From DATAAP01 sp041690495 (GTDB taxonomy: Bacteria > Pseudomonadota > Alphaproteobacteria > CACIAM-22H2): a stretch of DNA of 64,000 nt. Positions 8,019-16,216 of this stretch are shown here, piece by piece; position 1 is the stretch's first letter, and each line of letters starts with the position of its first letter. The stretch is taken from the NCBI GenBank assembly GCA_041690495.1, contig JAWLHE010000006.1, forward strand, positions 124,001-188,000, read 5' to 3'. The translations under genes were made by a program, and so were the position numbers. The notes beneath the pieces were generated by a model, which worked only from the letters and a program-made list of their open reading frames with translations, was not told where the DNA came from and did not search any database.

Positions 8019-9053
8019 ATGGCTCAACTCAGCACACGCGGGCTGCTCGCATCCGCGGCGGCCTCTGCCCTGCTGCTCGCGGCGCCGGCCGGCGTCCGCG
8101 CGGAGCCGATCAGCCTCTCCCAGTCCGTGTCGGTGCCGGGCGGCCCGACCCTCTCGGGCAACCTGCACGGCGATCTGTCCGGCGACGTCCTCACGCTGAA
8201 CGCGAGCGCGCCGAAAAGCGACGTGACGATCGATGCCTCGCATATCGTCGGCCCGCTTCCGCCGATGGCCGAAGACGACACCGTGTTCGACGGTCTCGGC
8301 ATCAGGATCGTCGCGCACCTCGACGTGACCCCCTCCGTGACGGTGCCGGCATGGCAGTTCGGCCTGGGCGGCACGATGGATTTCGGCGCCGGAACGGCGA
8401 ACCTGACGGTCGATCTGCTGGCGGCCGTCATCGCCAACGTCACCGCCGCCCCCACCGTGCATTTCTCCGGCAGCGTCGACCCCGGCCTCGGACCGATCCA
8501 GCATGCCGCCGCCCAGGCGCTTCTGAGTTCGGCTCTCGCCGCGCTCAACGCACCGGACGTGGAGGTCGATATCGCATCGAGCGCCGCGTGGACGAGCATC
8601 GTGCCGGGCCCGGCATCGGCCGCCCTGACGCAGGACGGATCGGGCACGACCGTCGACCTTGGCCTGACATCGGCGCTCCTGGCGGGCCTGATTGAAAGCA
8701 ACGTGACCATCACCGCCCCGAACGTGCCGGATTTTCTCGGCGCCCCGTTCCTCGGCGTCATCGACGAGATGAGCGACCGGGCGCTGCACGAGGCCATCGT
8801 CATGGCGGTCATGGAGACGCTCGACGAGATCGACGGCTCGATCGACGGGCTGGGCCTGAATTGCCAGACCCCCGCGGCGGGCGGGCGGCACCGGACGGGA
8901 CTCACGTGCAATCTCTCGGCCGCGTTCAGCTTCACCGGCGGCGCGCCGGTCGCCAGCGTGCCCGAGCCCGCCACGCTGGGCGCGTTCGGCGCCGGCCTCG
9001 CCGCGCTCGCCTTCGCCCGGCGCCGACGGCGCGGCCCGGCGCGCCGTCAGTAG
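8019..9053 (+). CDS. PEP-CTERM domain exported protein
   Basis: A 344-residue secreted protein. It has an N-terminal signal peptide (about 1-27, cleavage after GVRA), a long beta-rich body with low Cys content, and a C-terminal sorting signal made of VPEPATLG, a hydrophobic helix and an Arg-rich tail. In this family the tail is cut by an exosortase and the protein reaches the cell surface or extracellular matrix; no exosortase is in the window. The body matches no domain I recognise. The start at 8019 was chosen because it yields a proper signal peptide; an upstream in-frame ATG at 7941 would overlap the sigma-54 element. Its stop overlaps the end of a convergent microprotein gene by 7 bases. 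Confidence 0.85.
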   Translation: MAQLSTRGLLASAAASALLLAAPAGVRAEPISLSQSVSVPGGPTLSGNLHGDLSGDVLTLNASAPKSDVTIDASHIVGPLPPMAEDDTVFDGLGIRIVAHLDVTPSVTVPAWQFGLGGTMDFGAGTANLTVDLLAAVIANVTAAPTVHFSGSVDPGLGPIQHAAAQALLSSALAALNAPDVEVDIASSAAWTSIVPGPASAALTQDGSGTTVDLGLTSALLAGLIESNVTITAPNVPDFLGAPFLGVIDEMSDRALHEAIVMAVMETLDEIDGSIDGLGLNCQTPAAGGRHRTGLTCNLSAAFSFTGGAPVASVPEPATLGAFGAGLAALAFARRRRRGPARRQ

Positions 9054-9181
9054 ACGACGAAGGCGCCGACCGCCACGGCGCACAGCGCGAGCGCCAGCAC
9101 GGCGACCTGCCAGTTGTCCAGCGGCAGCCAGGCCGCGATGGCGGCCCTGGTCCGCTCCGCGCGCGAACGCCGCGTGGGCAT
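9047..9181 (-). CDS. Small single-pass membrane protein (44 residues)
   Basis: Reading leftward from an ATG at 9181, this encodes a basic N terminus (MPTRRSRAERTR) followed by one hydrophobic segment (about residues 24-43) ending FVVY. A strong ribosome site AGGAGG lies five bases before the ATG, which makes real translation likely. It overlaps the stop of the convergent PEP-CTERM gene by 7 bases. Function unknown; it is too short for standard gene finders. Confidence 0.65.
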   Translation of the reverse strand: MPTRRSRAERTRAAIAAWLPLDNWQVAVLALALCAVAVGAFVVY

Positions 9182-9242
9182 GCGACCTCCTGCGATCCGG
9201 GCTGCGGCGATGCGCGAAACTGCGCGGGGGCAGCGGCCGGCG

Positions 9243-9503
9243 CTACGGCGCCGCCTGCGCCGCCTTCACGCGCCGCCTTCGCACGGGCTTCGAGGCCGCT
9301 TTCGCGGCGCGGTCTTCCTGCTCCCGGGCGAGGCGCAACGTGCGCAGGCGCGCCGTCTTGGCGTCGGCGCCGAGCCGCGCCGACTCCCTGGCCCGGCCGT
9401 CGCGCGCGCGCGCCGCGGCCTTCTCGGCCTCGCCCTGCCGCGCCAGCTCCTGCCACTCCAGCTCCGCCCTGCGGCGTGACGCCCGGCTCTCGAAAGTGAC
9501 CAT
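9243..9503 (-). CDS. Small charged, helical protein of unknown function
   Basis: An 86-residue, strongly charged protein (MVTFESRASRRRAELEW...) with repeated Ala-Arg-Glu heptads suggesting one long helix or coiled coil, and a basic tail. Similar short proteins occur in alphaproteobacteria, as far as I recall, but no function is known to me. The ribosome site is weak. The other frame on this strand (to 10031) is a shadow of the acetyltransferase gene. Confidence 0.55.
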   Translation of the reverse strand: MVTFESRASRRRAELEWQELARQGEAEKAAARARDGRARESARLGADAKTARLRTLRLAREQEDRAAKAASKPVRRRRVKAAQAAP

Positions 9504-9662
9504 GTCGGGATTCGCAGCCCTGTAGGGAAAGAACGGTAACGCCGGCGCGGCGACGCCCGTTCCCTTGCCGCGGCGCCCGCGCGCGCCGGGCCGCATGACA
9601 CGGTTGCGCCGCCCGGCGGCGCCCGCCATCCTGCCCGCCCGATCAACGCCGGACCCCGAACC

Positions 9663-10115
9663 ATGCCGCCCGCGCCGCTCATCCGCCCCGCCGCACCGTC
9701 CGACTTCGCGCAGTGGGCGCCGCTGTGGGCGGGCTACAACACGTTCTACCGGCGCACGCTGCCGGACGAGATCACGCGCACGACATGGCAGCGGTTCTTC
9801 GATGCCTACGAGCCGGTGCATGCGCTGGTCGCCGAGCGGGACGGGCGGCTGGTCGGCCTCGCCCACTACCTGTTCCACCGCAACACGACGATGATCCAGC
9901 CGATCTGCTACCTGCAGGACCTGTTCACCGCCGAGGCGGCGCGCGGCGCAGGCGTCGGCCGGGCGCTGATCGAGGGCGTCTACGCACGCGCACGCGCGGC
10001 GGGCTCGCCGCGCGTCTACTGGATCACGCACGAGACCAACACGACGGCGATGCGGCTCTACGACCGAGTCGCCGAACGCTCCGGCTTCGTCCAGTACCGC
10101 AAGCAGCTCGGCTAG
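9663..10115 (+). CDS. GNAT family N-acetyltransferase
   Basis: A 150-residue GNAT acetyltransferase. The start IRPAAPSDFAQWAPLW is the usual beta1-alpha1. LQDLFTAEAARGAGVGRALI holds the acetyl-CoA pyrophosphate loop (R-G-x-G-V/A type, about residues 85-95), and VYWITHETNTTAMRLYDRV is the typical C-terminal core. It transfers an acetyl group from acetyl-CoA to an amine; the acceptor is unknown. Cytoplasmic, apparently monocistronic. Confidence 0.9.
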   Translation: MPPAPLIRPAAPSDFAQWAPLWAGYNTFYRRTLPDEITRTTWQRFFDAYEPVHALVAERDGRLVGLAHYLFHRNTTMIQPICYLQDLFTAEAARGAGVGRALIEGVYARARAAGSPRVYWITHETNTTAMRLYDRVAERSGFVQYRKQLG

Positions 10116-10197
10116 CGGCCGCGCCGCGCCGATCGCGCCCGCGAAGCGTTGATGCGGGCAGGCGGGCCGCCGGGCGCGGCGCGCGCAGGCGGAGGAG

Positions 10198-10722
10198 ATG
10201 CCGATGTTCTTCGACGGCTGGTGGGGGTTGGTTCGCGTTGTCGCGATCGGCGTGCCGGCCTATGCCGCACTGGTCGTGCTGCTGCGCGTGTCGGGCAAGC
10301 GCACGCTGTCGAAGATGAACGCGTTCGACCTGGTCGTGACCGTGGCGCTGGGCTCGACCCTGGCGACCGTGCTGCTGTCGAAGCAGGTCGCCCTGCTCGA
10401 GGGCGTGCTCGCCTTTGCCCTGCTCATTTTCCTGCAGATGGCGATCACGTGGCTGTCGGTGCGCTCGGCGCCGTTCCGCCGCATCATCAAGGCGGAGCCG
10501 CGCCTGCTGCTCTATCGCGGCGAGCCGCTGGCGCGCACCCTCAAGGCCGAGCGCGTGACCCGCGACGAGCTCGACGCCGCGGTCCGCGCGCAGGGCCACG
10601 CCGGACTGGAAGGCATCCGCGCGGTCGTGCTCGAGACCGACGGAAGCTTCACCGTGGTCGCGGATGGGGAGGGCAGCCGCTCGGCGCTGACGAGCGTCGT
10701 CGGCCTTCCCGACAAGGCGTAG
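10198..10722 (+). CDS. DUF421 (YetF-like) membrane protein
   Basis: A 174-residue protein with three N-terminal membrane segments and the family hallmark RVSGKRTLSKMNAFDLVVT (about 27-45), followed by LGSTLATVLL. The C-terminal half is the small cytoplasmic DUF421/YetF domain. YetF-type proteins are inner-membrane proteins of uncertain role, linked in Bacillus to spore and stress functions. GGAGGAG directly precedes the ATG. It begins a run of three plus-strand genes with sodC and a stress-domain gene, but gaps of 24 to 130 bases make a single operon uncertain. Confidence 0.9.
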   Translation: MPMFFDGWWGLVRVVAIGVPAYAALVVLLRVSGKRTLSKMNAFDLVVTVALGSTLATVLLSKQVALLEGVLAFALLIFLQMAITWLSVRSAPFRRIIKAEPRLLLYRGEPLARTLKAERVTRDELDAAVRAQGHAGLEGIRAVVLETDGSFTVVADGEGSRSALTSVVGLPDKA

Positions 10723-10854
10723 GCCTGCCCGACAGGGCGCACCGAACCGCCCCCGCGCGCGGGACCGATCGCGGCGCGGCTGCGTTGAAACCCATTCCAA
10801 TCGGCGGGCGCCGCGGGCGTCCGCCGCGCAGCCCCCACCGTTCCGGAGAGACGA

Positions 10855-11454
10855 ATGATCCGCACCGCTTGCACCGCAACCTTTGCCGCAACGTTCGCCC
10901 TTGCCGTCGCCGGCGCCGCGGCGCAGCAATCGCCGCAATGGCTGCAGAACGCGCAGGCCACGGCGCAGGCGCAGCTCGAGGACACGCAGGGCAAGGACGC
11001 GGGAACCGTGACCTTCGGCCAGTTCCACGGCACGGTCGTGCTGCGCGGCGAGCTGCGCGGCCTGCCGCCCGGCTGGCACGCCATCCATGTCCACGAGACC
11101 GGCGCGTGCACGCCCGACTTCGAGGCGGCCGGCGACCACTTCAACCCCGCCGGCGCGCGGCACGGCATGGACGAGGCGCCGCCGCATGCCGGCGACCTGC
11201 CCAACATCTTCGCGGCGGAGGACGGCACGGCGCGGTTCGAGTTCGTGACGCGGCAGTTCGCGCTCGGCGCGCCGGCCACGGCCGCCGCCGCGCAGGGCAG
11301 CGGCCAGGCGACCCCCGCCGCAAGCACGCCGCCGTCGCTCTTCGACGGCGACGGTGCCGCGATCGTCGTCCACGAGAAGGCCGACGACTACAGGACCGAT
11401 CCGTCCGGCGAGTCCGGCGGCCGGATCGCCTGCGGCGTGATCGAGCGCTCGTGA
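10855..11454 (+). CDS. sodC: Periplasmic Cu,Zn superoxide dismutase
   Basis: A 199-residue protein with a signal peptide (about 1-23). It has the copper/zinc signature: IHVHETGAC (two His ligands and the disulfide Cys), GDHFNP, the HAGDLPN zinc loop, and a C-terminal IVVHEKADDY plus GGRIACG with the second Cys and active-site Arg. It dismutates superoxide in the periplasm. Compared with typical SodC it carries a low-complexity Ala/Thr/Pro insertion (about residues 140-160) between the zinc loop and the last copper His. A GGAGAG ribosome site precedes the ATG. Confidence 0.92.
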   Translation: MIRTACTATFAATFALAVAGAAAQQSPQWLQNAQATAQAQLEDTQGKDAGTVTFGQFHGTVVLRGELRGLPPGWHAIHVHETGACTPDFEAAGDHFNPAGARHGMDEAPPHAGDLPNIFAAEDGTARFEFVTRQFALGAPATAAAAQGSGQATPAASTPPSLFDGDGAAIVVHEKADDYRTDPSGESGGRIACGVIERS

Positions 11455-11478
11455 CGTTCCGGCGAAGGAGGCGCGCGC

Positions 11479-11925
11479 ATGCCGACGGTTCTCGTGGCGG
11501 TCTACCGCACCCTCGAAAACACCGAAGAGGTTCGCCGCGCGCTCGCGGCGGCCGGCGTGCCGCACGGCGACATCCGGATCTCGGAATACGTCGATCCGGT
11601 GGTGAGGAACGCGCCCGCCTCGATCGAGCGCGAGAGCGGGTTCCTCTATCTGCTGGGCGGCATCCCCGAGGTCGACATCGAGGCGTACCGGCAGGGCATC
11701 GCGCGCGGCCGGACCATCGTCGCGGTGCGCAGCGCCGATGACCTCGCCGACCGGGTCGAGTCCGTCCTCGCGCGGTTCGAACCGATCGACATCGGCGAGC
11801 CCGACGCGATCCCCGCGGCGGAGCGCGCGCTTGCCGAGGAGACCGGCGCGCTGCCGCGGCGCGGCGCCGGCGAAGCGCCGGCGAAACCGCGCCTGCGCCG
11901 CTACGCCGTGCCGGACCGCGCGTGA
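11479..11925 (+). CDS. Possible general-stress (YflT-like) domain protein
   Basis: A 148-residue cytoplasmic protein. Residues 1-95 start MPTVLVAVYRTLENTEEVRRAL and contain a Gly-rich LLGGIPEVDIEAYRQGIARG stretch, similar to the heat-induced stress protein YflT domain seen in front of DUF2382 proteins. The rest is a disordered-looking acidic then basic tail. It follows sodC by 24 bases and may be cotranscribed with it, which fits a stress role. The family assignment is tentative. Confidence 0.5.
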   Translation: MPTVLVAVYRTLENTEEVRRALAAAGVPHGDIRISEYVDPVVRNAPASIERESGFLYLLGGIPEVDIEAYRQGIARGRTIVAVRSADDLADRVESVLARFEPIDIGEPDAIPAAERALAEETGALPRRGAGEAPAKPRLRRYAVPDRA

Positions 11926-11955
11926 GCCGGGCGGCCGACGGACCGCAGGCAGCAC

Positions 11956-12993
11956 TCACCGCCCCGGCACGTCCGTGTCCTTGCCGAGCACGTCCTCGAC
12001 ATAGAGCATCTTGACCAGCACCATCGTCGCGACCGCGAGGGGCGTTGCGAAGATCACGCCGAGCGGACCGAAAACGAGGCCGAACGCGATCACCGCGAAC
12101 AGGGAGACGATCGGCGGCAGCGCCACGGCGGCGCGCTGCACCAGGGGCGTGATCGCGTAGCTCTCGACCTGCTGGATGGCGACGTAGAACAGCAGCACGT
12201 AGAACGCGGTCGCCGGCCCCTGCGAGAAGCCGAGCAGGACGCCGGGGATCGCCGCGACGATCGGACCGACGACGGGCACGAACTCGGCGACGCCCGCGAT
12301 CAGGCCGAGCGCGAGCGCCGCCGGCACGCCGAGCAGCCACAGGCCCGACGCCGTCAGCACGCCGACGATCGCCATCGAGACGAGCTGGCCGAGCAGCCAC
12401 TGGTGCAGCGCGGCGCCGGTCGTGCGCAGCACCGCCTCCGCGCGCGCGACGGCGTGCTTGGGCACAAGCTCGAGCACGCCCTGCGTGTAGCTCTTCGGCT
12501 GCGCCGCGAGGAACAGCCCGGCGAACACGATGACCAGCAGATTGGTCGCAACGCCGATCACCGACCACAGCGCCATGTTCACGACCGAGAGCACGCCGCT
12601 GCCGGCGCGCGCCATGTCGAAATCGCGGAGCCGCTCGAGCAGCGCCTGCCCCCACTCGCGCTGGCCGAGCCAGCCGCGCAGCGCCTCGACGCCCTGCGGC
12701 AGCGTGGCGCCGAGCTCGCTCACCTGGCCCGCGATCCGCGCGCCGAACAGCAGCGCCGTGGCGCCGATGAGCACGACGAGCAGGACGACCGAGGCGAACA
12801 GCGCCCAGCCGCGCGGCAGGCCGGCATGGCGGCAGAACCGGCCGGCGAGCGATTCGAGCAGGATCGCGAACAGGATGCCGCCGAACAGCAGCAGCAGCAC
12901 CTCGCGCACCTGCCACGCCAGGACGGCGAGTCCGAGGACGACCAGCACGAACAGGGAGCGGCGCGCGAATTCGGCGAACAAGGGCGTCTCCAT
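11956..12993 (-). CDS. AI-2E family transporter / PerM-type permease
   Basis: A 345-residue polytopic inner-membrane protein with two N-terminal hydrophobic segments, a periplasmic/amphipathic stretch, and a C-terminal block of membrane helices containing VAEFVPVVGPIVAAIPGVLL, a hallmark of this family, then FGPLGVIFATPL. Members export small molecules such as autoinducer-2 or act as Na+/H+ antiporters; the substrate here is unknown. The ATG at 12993 was chosen because residues upstream are Arg/Pro-rich shadow. It is divergent from the DUF2254 gene, with about 130 bases between. Confidence 0.88.
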   Translation of the reverse strand: METPLFAEFARRSLFVLVVLGLAVLAWQVREVLLLLFGGILFAILLESLAGRFCRHAGLPRGWALFASVVLLVVLIGATALLFGARIAGQVSELGATLPQGVEALRGWLGQREWGQALLERLRDFDMARAGSGVLSVVNMALWSVIGVATNLLVIVFAGLFLAAQPKSYTQGVLELVPKHAVARAEAVLRTTGAALHQWLLGQLVSMAIVGVLTASGLWLLGVPAALALGLIAGVAEFVPVVGPIVAAIPGVLLGFSQGPATAFYVLLFYVAIQQVESYAITPLVQRAAVALPPIVSLFAVIAFGLVFGPLGVIFATPLAVATMVLVKMLYVEDVLGKDTDVPGR

Positions 12994-13122
12994 GCGGGGC
13001 CGGGGATCGATGGCGGCGGCGCGGCCGTCCTTCAACGCGCCGGCGCGCACCCAAGCTCCCGGCGCCCCCGCATTCCGGCGCCGGCGGGAAACGTGGCCGT
13101 CGCCGCGGCGTTGGACTCCCGC

Positions 13123-14424
13123 ATGCGCATCGCGCCCGAACGGATCCGCCAGCACTGGAACGCCCTGTGGGACACGCTGTGGTTCGTGCCCGCGCTCGTA
13201 AGCGTGGCCGGATGCGGCCTGGCGCTGGCGCTGCTGCGCGCCGACGCGACCGAGCCCGAAGCGGGCGGGCGGCTGTGGTTCCTCTACACCGGCGACGCCG
13301 GCAGCGCGCGCGACCTCGTCGGGGCGCTGCTCTCGGGCATCATCACCATGACCTCGCTGGCGGTGTCGATCACGATGGTGGTACTCACCCTCGCCGCCGG
13401 CCAGCTCGGCCCGCGGCTGATCCGCAAGTTCATGTCCGACCGCACCACGCAGGTGGTGCTCGGCCTGTTCATCGCGACGATCCTCTACCTGCTGATCGTG
13501 CTGCGCACGATCAGCGGCCAGTCCGGCGTGCCGCATCTCGCGGTGACCGCGGGCAGCGCGCTCGCCGGGCTGTCGATGTTCGTGCTGCTGTTCTTCATCC
13601 ACAAGCTCGCGCGCTCGACCAACTCGGACAGCGTCGTCGAGGCGGTCGCGGACGATCTCCGGGGCGGCATCGCGGCGCGCATGCCCGAAGGCCCGCCGAC
13701 CGCGCCGCCGGCCGTGACGCCGCCCGACAATGCCGCGTGGGCGTCGCCCGGCGAGTCCGGATACATCCAGGCGATCGATTTCGGCCTGCTCGCGCGGACC
13801 GCTTCCGATGCCGATGCGGTGCTGCATCTCACCGTCCGCCCGGGCCATTTCGTGCTGGCGGATGCCGCGTGCGTCGCGGTGGCGCCGTCAGGCGCGTGCA
13901 GCGATGCGCTGCGCGACCGCGTGCGCGCGGCGATCGTCATCGGGCCGCAACGCACGCCGGCGCAGGATCTCGAATACGACATGCGGCAGCTGGTCGAGAT
14001 CGCGCTGCGGGCGCTGTCGCCCGGCATCAACGATCCGTATACAGCGATCGCGGTGATCGACCATCTCAGCGCGGCGCTGGCGCGCATCTTCGCGCGGGCG
14101 CTCGAGCCGGCGGAGTTCAAGGACGACAGCGGCGTCGTGCGCGTGATCCGCAGCGTCAGCAACTATGCCGGCCTCGCCGACGCCGCGTTCGACCAGATCC
14201 GCGAGGCCGGCAGCGACAAGCCCTCGATCCTGATCCGGCTGAGCGAGGCGCTGGAGCGGCTCGGCCCCGAGGCGCGCTCGGCAGAGCAGCGGCAGGCGCT
14301 GTTCGACCAGATCGAGAAGGTCTGGCGCGCCGGCCAGCGCAGCATCGCGGAGGGCCGCGATCTCGACGATCTCGAACGCCGCTATCGCATGGCGCGGGAG
14401 CGGATCGATTCCGGACGCAGGTGA
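13123..14424 (+). CDS. DUF2254 domain membrane protein
   Basis: A 433-residue protein with four membrane segments in the first 180 residues, including ITMTSLAVSITMVVLTLAAGQLGPRLIRKFMSD-type sequence typical of DUF2254. A soluble C-terminal domain contains GYIQAIDFGLL and ALSPGINDPYTAI, both well conserved in the family. Function is unknown; an envelope role is likely. The downstream TTG-start microprotein at 14493 may be cotranscribed. Confidence 0.88.
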   Translation: MRIAPERIRQHWNALWDTLWFVPALVSVAGCGLALALLRADATEPEAGGRLWFLYTGDAGSARDLVGALLSGIITMTSLAVSITMVVLTLAAGQLGPRLIRKFMSDRTTQVVLGLFIATILYLLIVLRTISGQSGVPHLAVTAGSALAGLSMFVLLFFIHKLARSTNSDSVVEAVADDLRGGIAARMPEGPPTAPPAVTPPDNAAWASPGESGYIQAIDFGLLARTASDADAVLHLTVRPGHFVLADAACVAVAPSGACSDALRDRVRAAIVIGPQRTPAQDLEYDMRQLVEIALRALSPGINDPYTAIAVIDHLSAALARIFARALEPAEFKDDSGVVRVIRSVSNYAGLADAAFDQIREAGSDKPSILIRLSEALERLGPEARSAEQRQALFDQIEKVWRAGQRSIAEGRDLDDLERRYRMARERIDSGRR

Positions 14425-14492
14425 ACCTTCCGCGGCCCGCGCCGTTAAATCGGTGCGGGCCGCGCGATCGCAGCGAAAGCGGAGGAGCGCAA

Positions 14493-14588
14493 TTGGGCAC
14501 ACTTCTGAAATTCATCGGCGGAACGGTCGGCGTGATCTTCCTGATCGGCCTCGCGGTCGTCATCCTGCTCCTCATGCTGATCTTCTGA
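14493..14588 (+). CDS. 31-residue single-pass membrane microprotein (TTG start)
   Basis: GGAGG at 14481-14485 is followed seven bases later by a TTG that opens a 31-codon frame: a short polar start (MGTLLKFIGG), then an unbroken hydrophobic helix of about 20 residues ending in LMLIF. It lies 68 bases after the DUF2254 gene on the same strand. The correctly spaced ribosome site and the clean membrane helix support translation. Function unknown; a partner of the preceding membrane protein is possible. Confidence 0.6.
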   Translation: MGTLLKFIGGTVGVIFLIGLAVVILLLMLIF

Positions 14589-14818
14589 GTCCGGGCCGCC
14601 GGCTGAGCCGTTCCCGGCGGGCCCCTCGCCTTCGGTATATCCCGCGTCCCGCCCCTGCGGACGCAAGGCGCTGCCGCTTTCCGGCCGCGCGAAAAATCAG
14701 GAAAACAGCGATCTTTTCTTGCGCGCATTAAGATTTGACTGTCTCAAATATTTACGCCCTCCAGCGGGAATCCCGCGCAGACTTCTGCAATATCCTGATA
14801 TTCCAGAGTTCTTCATCC

Positions 14819-14834
14819 TGGCGCGAAATTTGCT
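14819..14834 (+). promoter_or_regulatory. Sigma-54 (RpoN)-type promoter for the second PEP-CTERM gene
   Basis: TGGCGC-N5-TTGCT with the required GG-N10-GC spacing, the same core as at 7945-7960. It lies 36 bases before the ATG at 14870, leaving a leader of about 25 bases. Confidence 0.75.
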
Positions 14835-14869
14835 TCTATATCCGGCGGGGCTTTTCCGGGGGGCATGCC

Positions 14870-15475
14870 ATGAAACTGGTTTTTTCTGCACTGGGCGCAG
14901 GGCTGCTCGGCCTACTCATCGCCGCGCCGGCTGCGGCCGTGCCGGTCACGATCGACTTCGAGGAGTTCGCCGCGGGCGACGTGGTGACCGGGCCCGGCGT
15001 ATTCGCCGGCGTCGAGTTCAGCTCGGATACCGATATCATCGTCTCGCTCGACGTGCCGCCGCCTGATTTCGCCGGCGCGCGGGCCGCGATCGGCAGCGCC
15101 TTCACCCACGACGCGCCGTTCCGTGCCGATTTCGTGAGCCCGACGACTTTCGTCAGCGTCGTGTTGGGCGATTTCGGCGCCGACGAAGAGACGCTTTTCC
15201 TGCGCGCCTTCGACGCCGCCGACAACCTGCTCAACGCGGCGGAGTTCCTGCATTCGGAGACGAGCGACGGCGGCCCGACCCTGTCGGTTGCGGCGGCGGG
15301 CATCGCCTATGTCCTGTTCGGGGCGAGCGGCGCGTTTCCGAACAGCGTCTATTTCGACAACTTCACCTACGAGGCGCCCGACACGCAGGATGTCGCGGAG
15401 CCCGCGTCGCTGGCGCTCGCGGCCGCAGGCCTCGGTGCGCTCGGCCTCGCCCGGCGCCGCCGCGCCCGCCGCTGA
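14870..15475 (+). CDS. PEP-CTERM-type exported protein
   Basis: A 201-residue exported protein with a signal peptide (about 1-23, ending APAAA). Its body starts VPVTIDFEEFAAGDVV, a pattern frequent in PEP-CTERM beta-sandwich proteins. The C terminus is a sorting tail in which the usual PEP is AEP (VAEPASLA), followed by a hydrophobic helix and RRRRARR. The ATG at 14870 directly follows the sigma-54 promoter; an in-frame upstream ATG at 14735 would lie before the promoter and is rejected. The body fold is probably a surface carbohydrate- or matrix-type domain, but this is inference. Confidence 0.82.
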   Translation: MKLVFSALGAGLLGLLIAAPAAAVPVTIDFEEFAAGDVVTGPGVFAGVEFSSDTDIIVSLDVPPPDFAGARAAIGSAFTHDAPFRADFVSPTTFVSVVLGDFGADEETLFLRAFDAADNLLNAAEFLHSETSDGGPTLSVAAAGIAYVLFGASGAFPNSVYFDNFTYEAPDTQDVAEPASLALAAAGLGALGLARRRRARR

Positions 15476-15598
15476 CGCCGGGCGCGCGGGGCGAATCCCG
15501 ACCGCGCACATTTGGCCCCACAGTGTTCACAGAATGATTCCCGCGCCGCCCGCGGCCGCCATGCTTCTATGTCCGGAAGCAACAGGGGAGGCCGGACG

Positions 15599-16216
15599 AT
15601 GCTTCATCGGTGGCTTGGTGCGGCAGCCCTCGGCGCAGCGCTGATCGCGGCGGCGCCGGCGGCAAGGGCGGGCTTGATCACGCTCGATTTCGAGGCGGTG
15701 CAGCCGGATATCGGCGGCGGCTTCGTTTACGACAACATCACGTCGGGCGGGTTGCGGCTGTCGCCGTCCTGCCATGTGCATCACATGCTGGCGGCGGACA
15801 GCCCGAACGGATTCGGCGGCAGCAGCTGGATCAGCTGGGACGGCTCGGGCTGCCCGGCCAGCGGCAATCCCAGCTATCTCGGCGTCGATCCGGCCGACAA
15901 CATGCTGCATGTGGACTATTTCGACGCGCCGTTCACGCTGGAAAGCGTGTTTTTCATCGGCCCCGGCGAGGTCAGGTCGTCGAAAGGCGGCGTCGCCACC
16001 GGCGGCGGCCTCGACGGCGAACTGGTGGATTTCGCCGGTCCCGCGTGGACCGATATCCAATGGCTGCTGTTCGAAGGCTGCAACTGCGGCGCGCCCGCGT
16101 ATGGCATAGACCACCTGACGATCCGTATCGCCGAGCCGCTGACGCCTGCCCTGTTCGGCGGCGGCCTCGCCGCGATCGCCCTGATGCGGCGGATCAGGCT
16201 GCGGGAGCCGCGCTGA
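15599..16216 (+). CDS. PEP-CTERM-like exported protein
   Basis: A 205-residue protein with a signal peptide (about 1-23, ending AARA), then GLITLDFEAV and a Gly-, Cys- and Ser-rich beta domain with several Cys (for example CHVHHM, GCPASG, EGCNCG) that may form disulfides. The tail (AEPLTPALFGGGLAAIALMRR) matches a PEP-CTERM sorting signal with AEP in place of PEP. GGGGAGG precedes the ATG at 15599. Its start resembles the preceding gene, so the two may be diverged paralogues. No good sigma-54 promoter was found, only a partial match TGCTTCTAT before the start. It overlaps the convergent GST gene by 23 bases. Confidence 0.75.
   Translation: MLHRWLGAAALGAALIAAAPAARAGLITLDFEAVQPDIGGGFVYDNITSGGLRLSPSCHVHHMLAADSPNGFGGSSWISWDGSGCPASGNPSYLGVDPADNMLHVDYFDAPFTLESVFFIGPGEVRSSKGGVATGGGLDGELVDFAGPAWTDIQWLLFEGCNCGAPAYGIDHLTIRIAEPLTPALFGGGLAAIALMRRIRLREPR

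Noticed and set aside
10024..11955. Minus-strand frame of 643 codons
   Set aside because: It runs antisense through yetF-like, sodC and stress-domain genes, each with clear family motifs and ribosome sites.
12403..13122. Upstream extension of the DUF2254 frame
   Set aside because: It is antisense to the PerM-type permease and would replace the divergent promoter region; the natural start is 13123.
15512..15598. Sigma-54 promoter before the third PEP-CTERM gene
   Set aside because: A partial match TGCTTCTAT exists, but the -24 GG is missing at the required distance.
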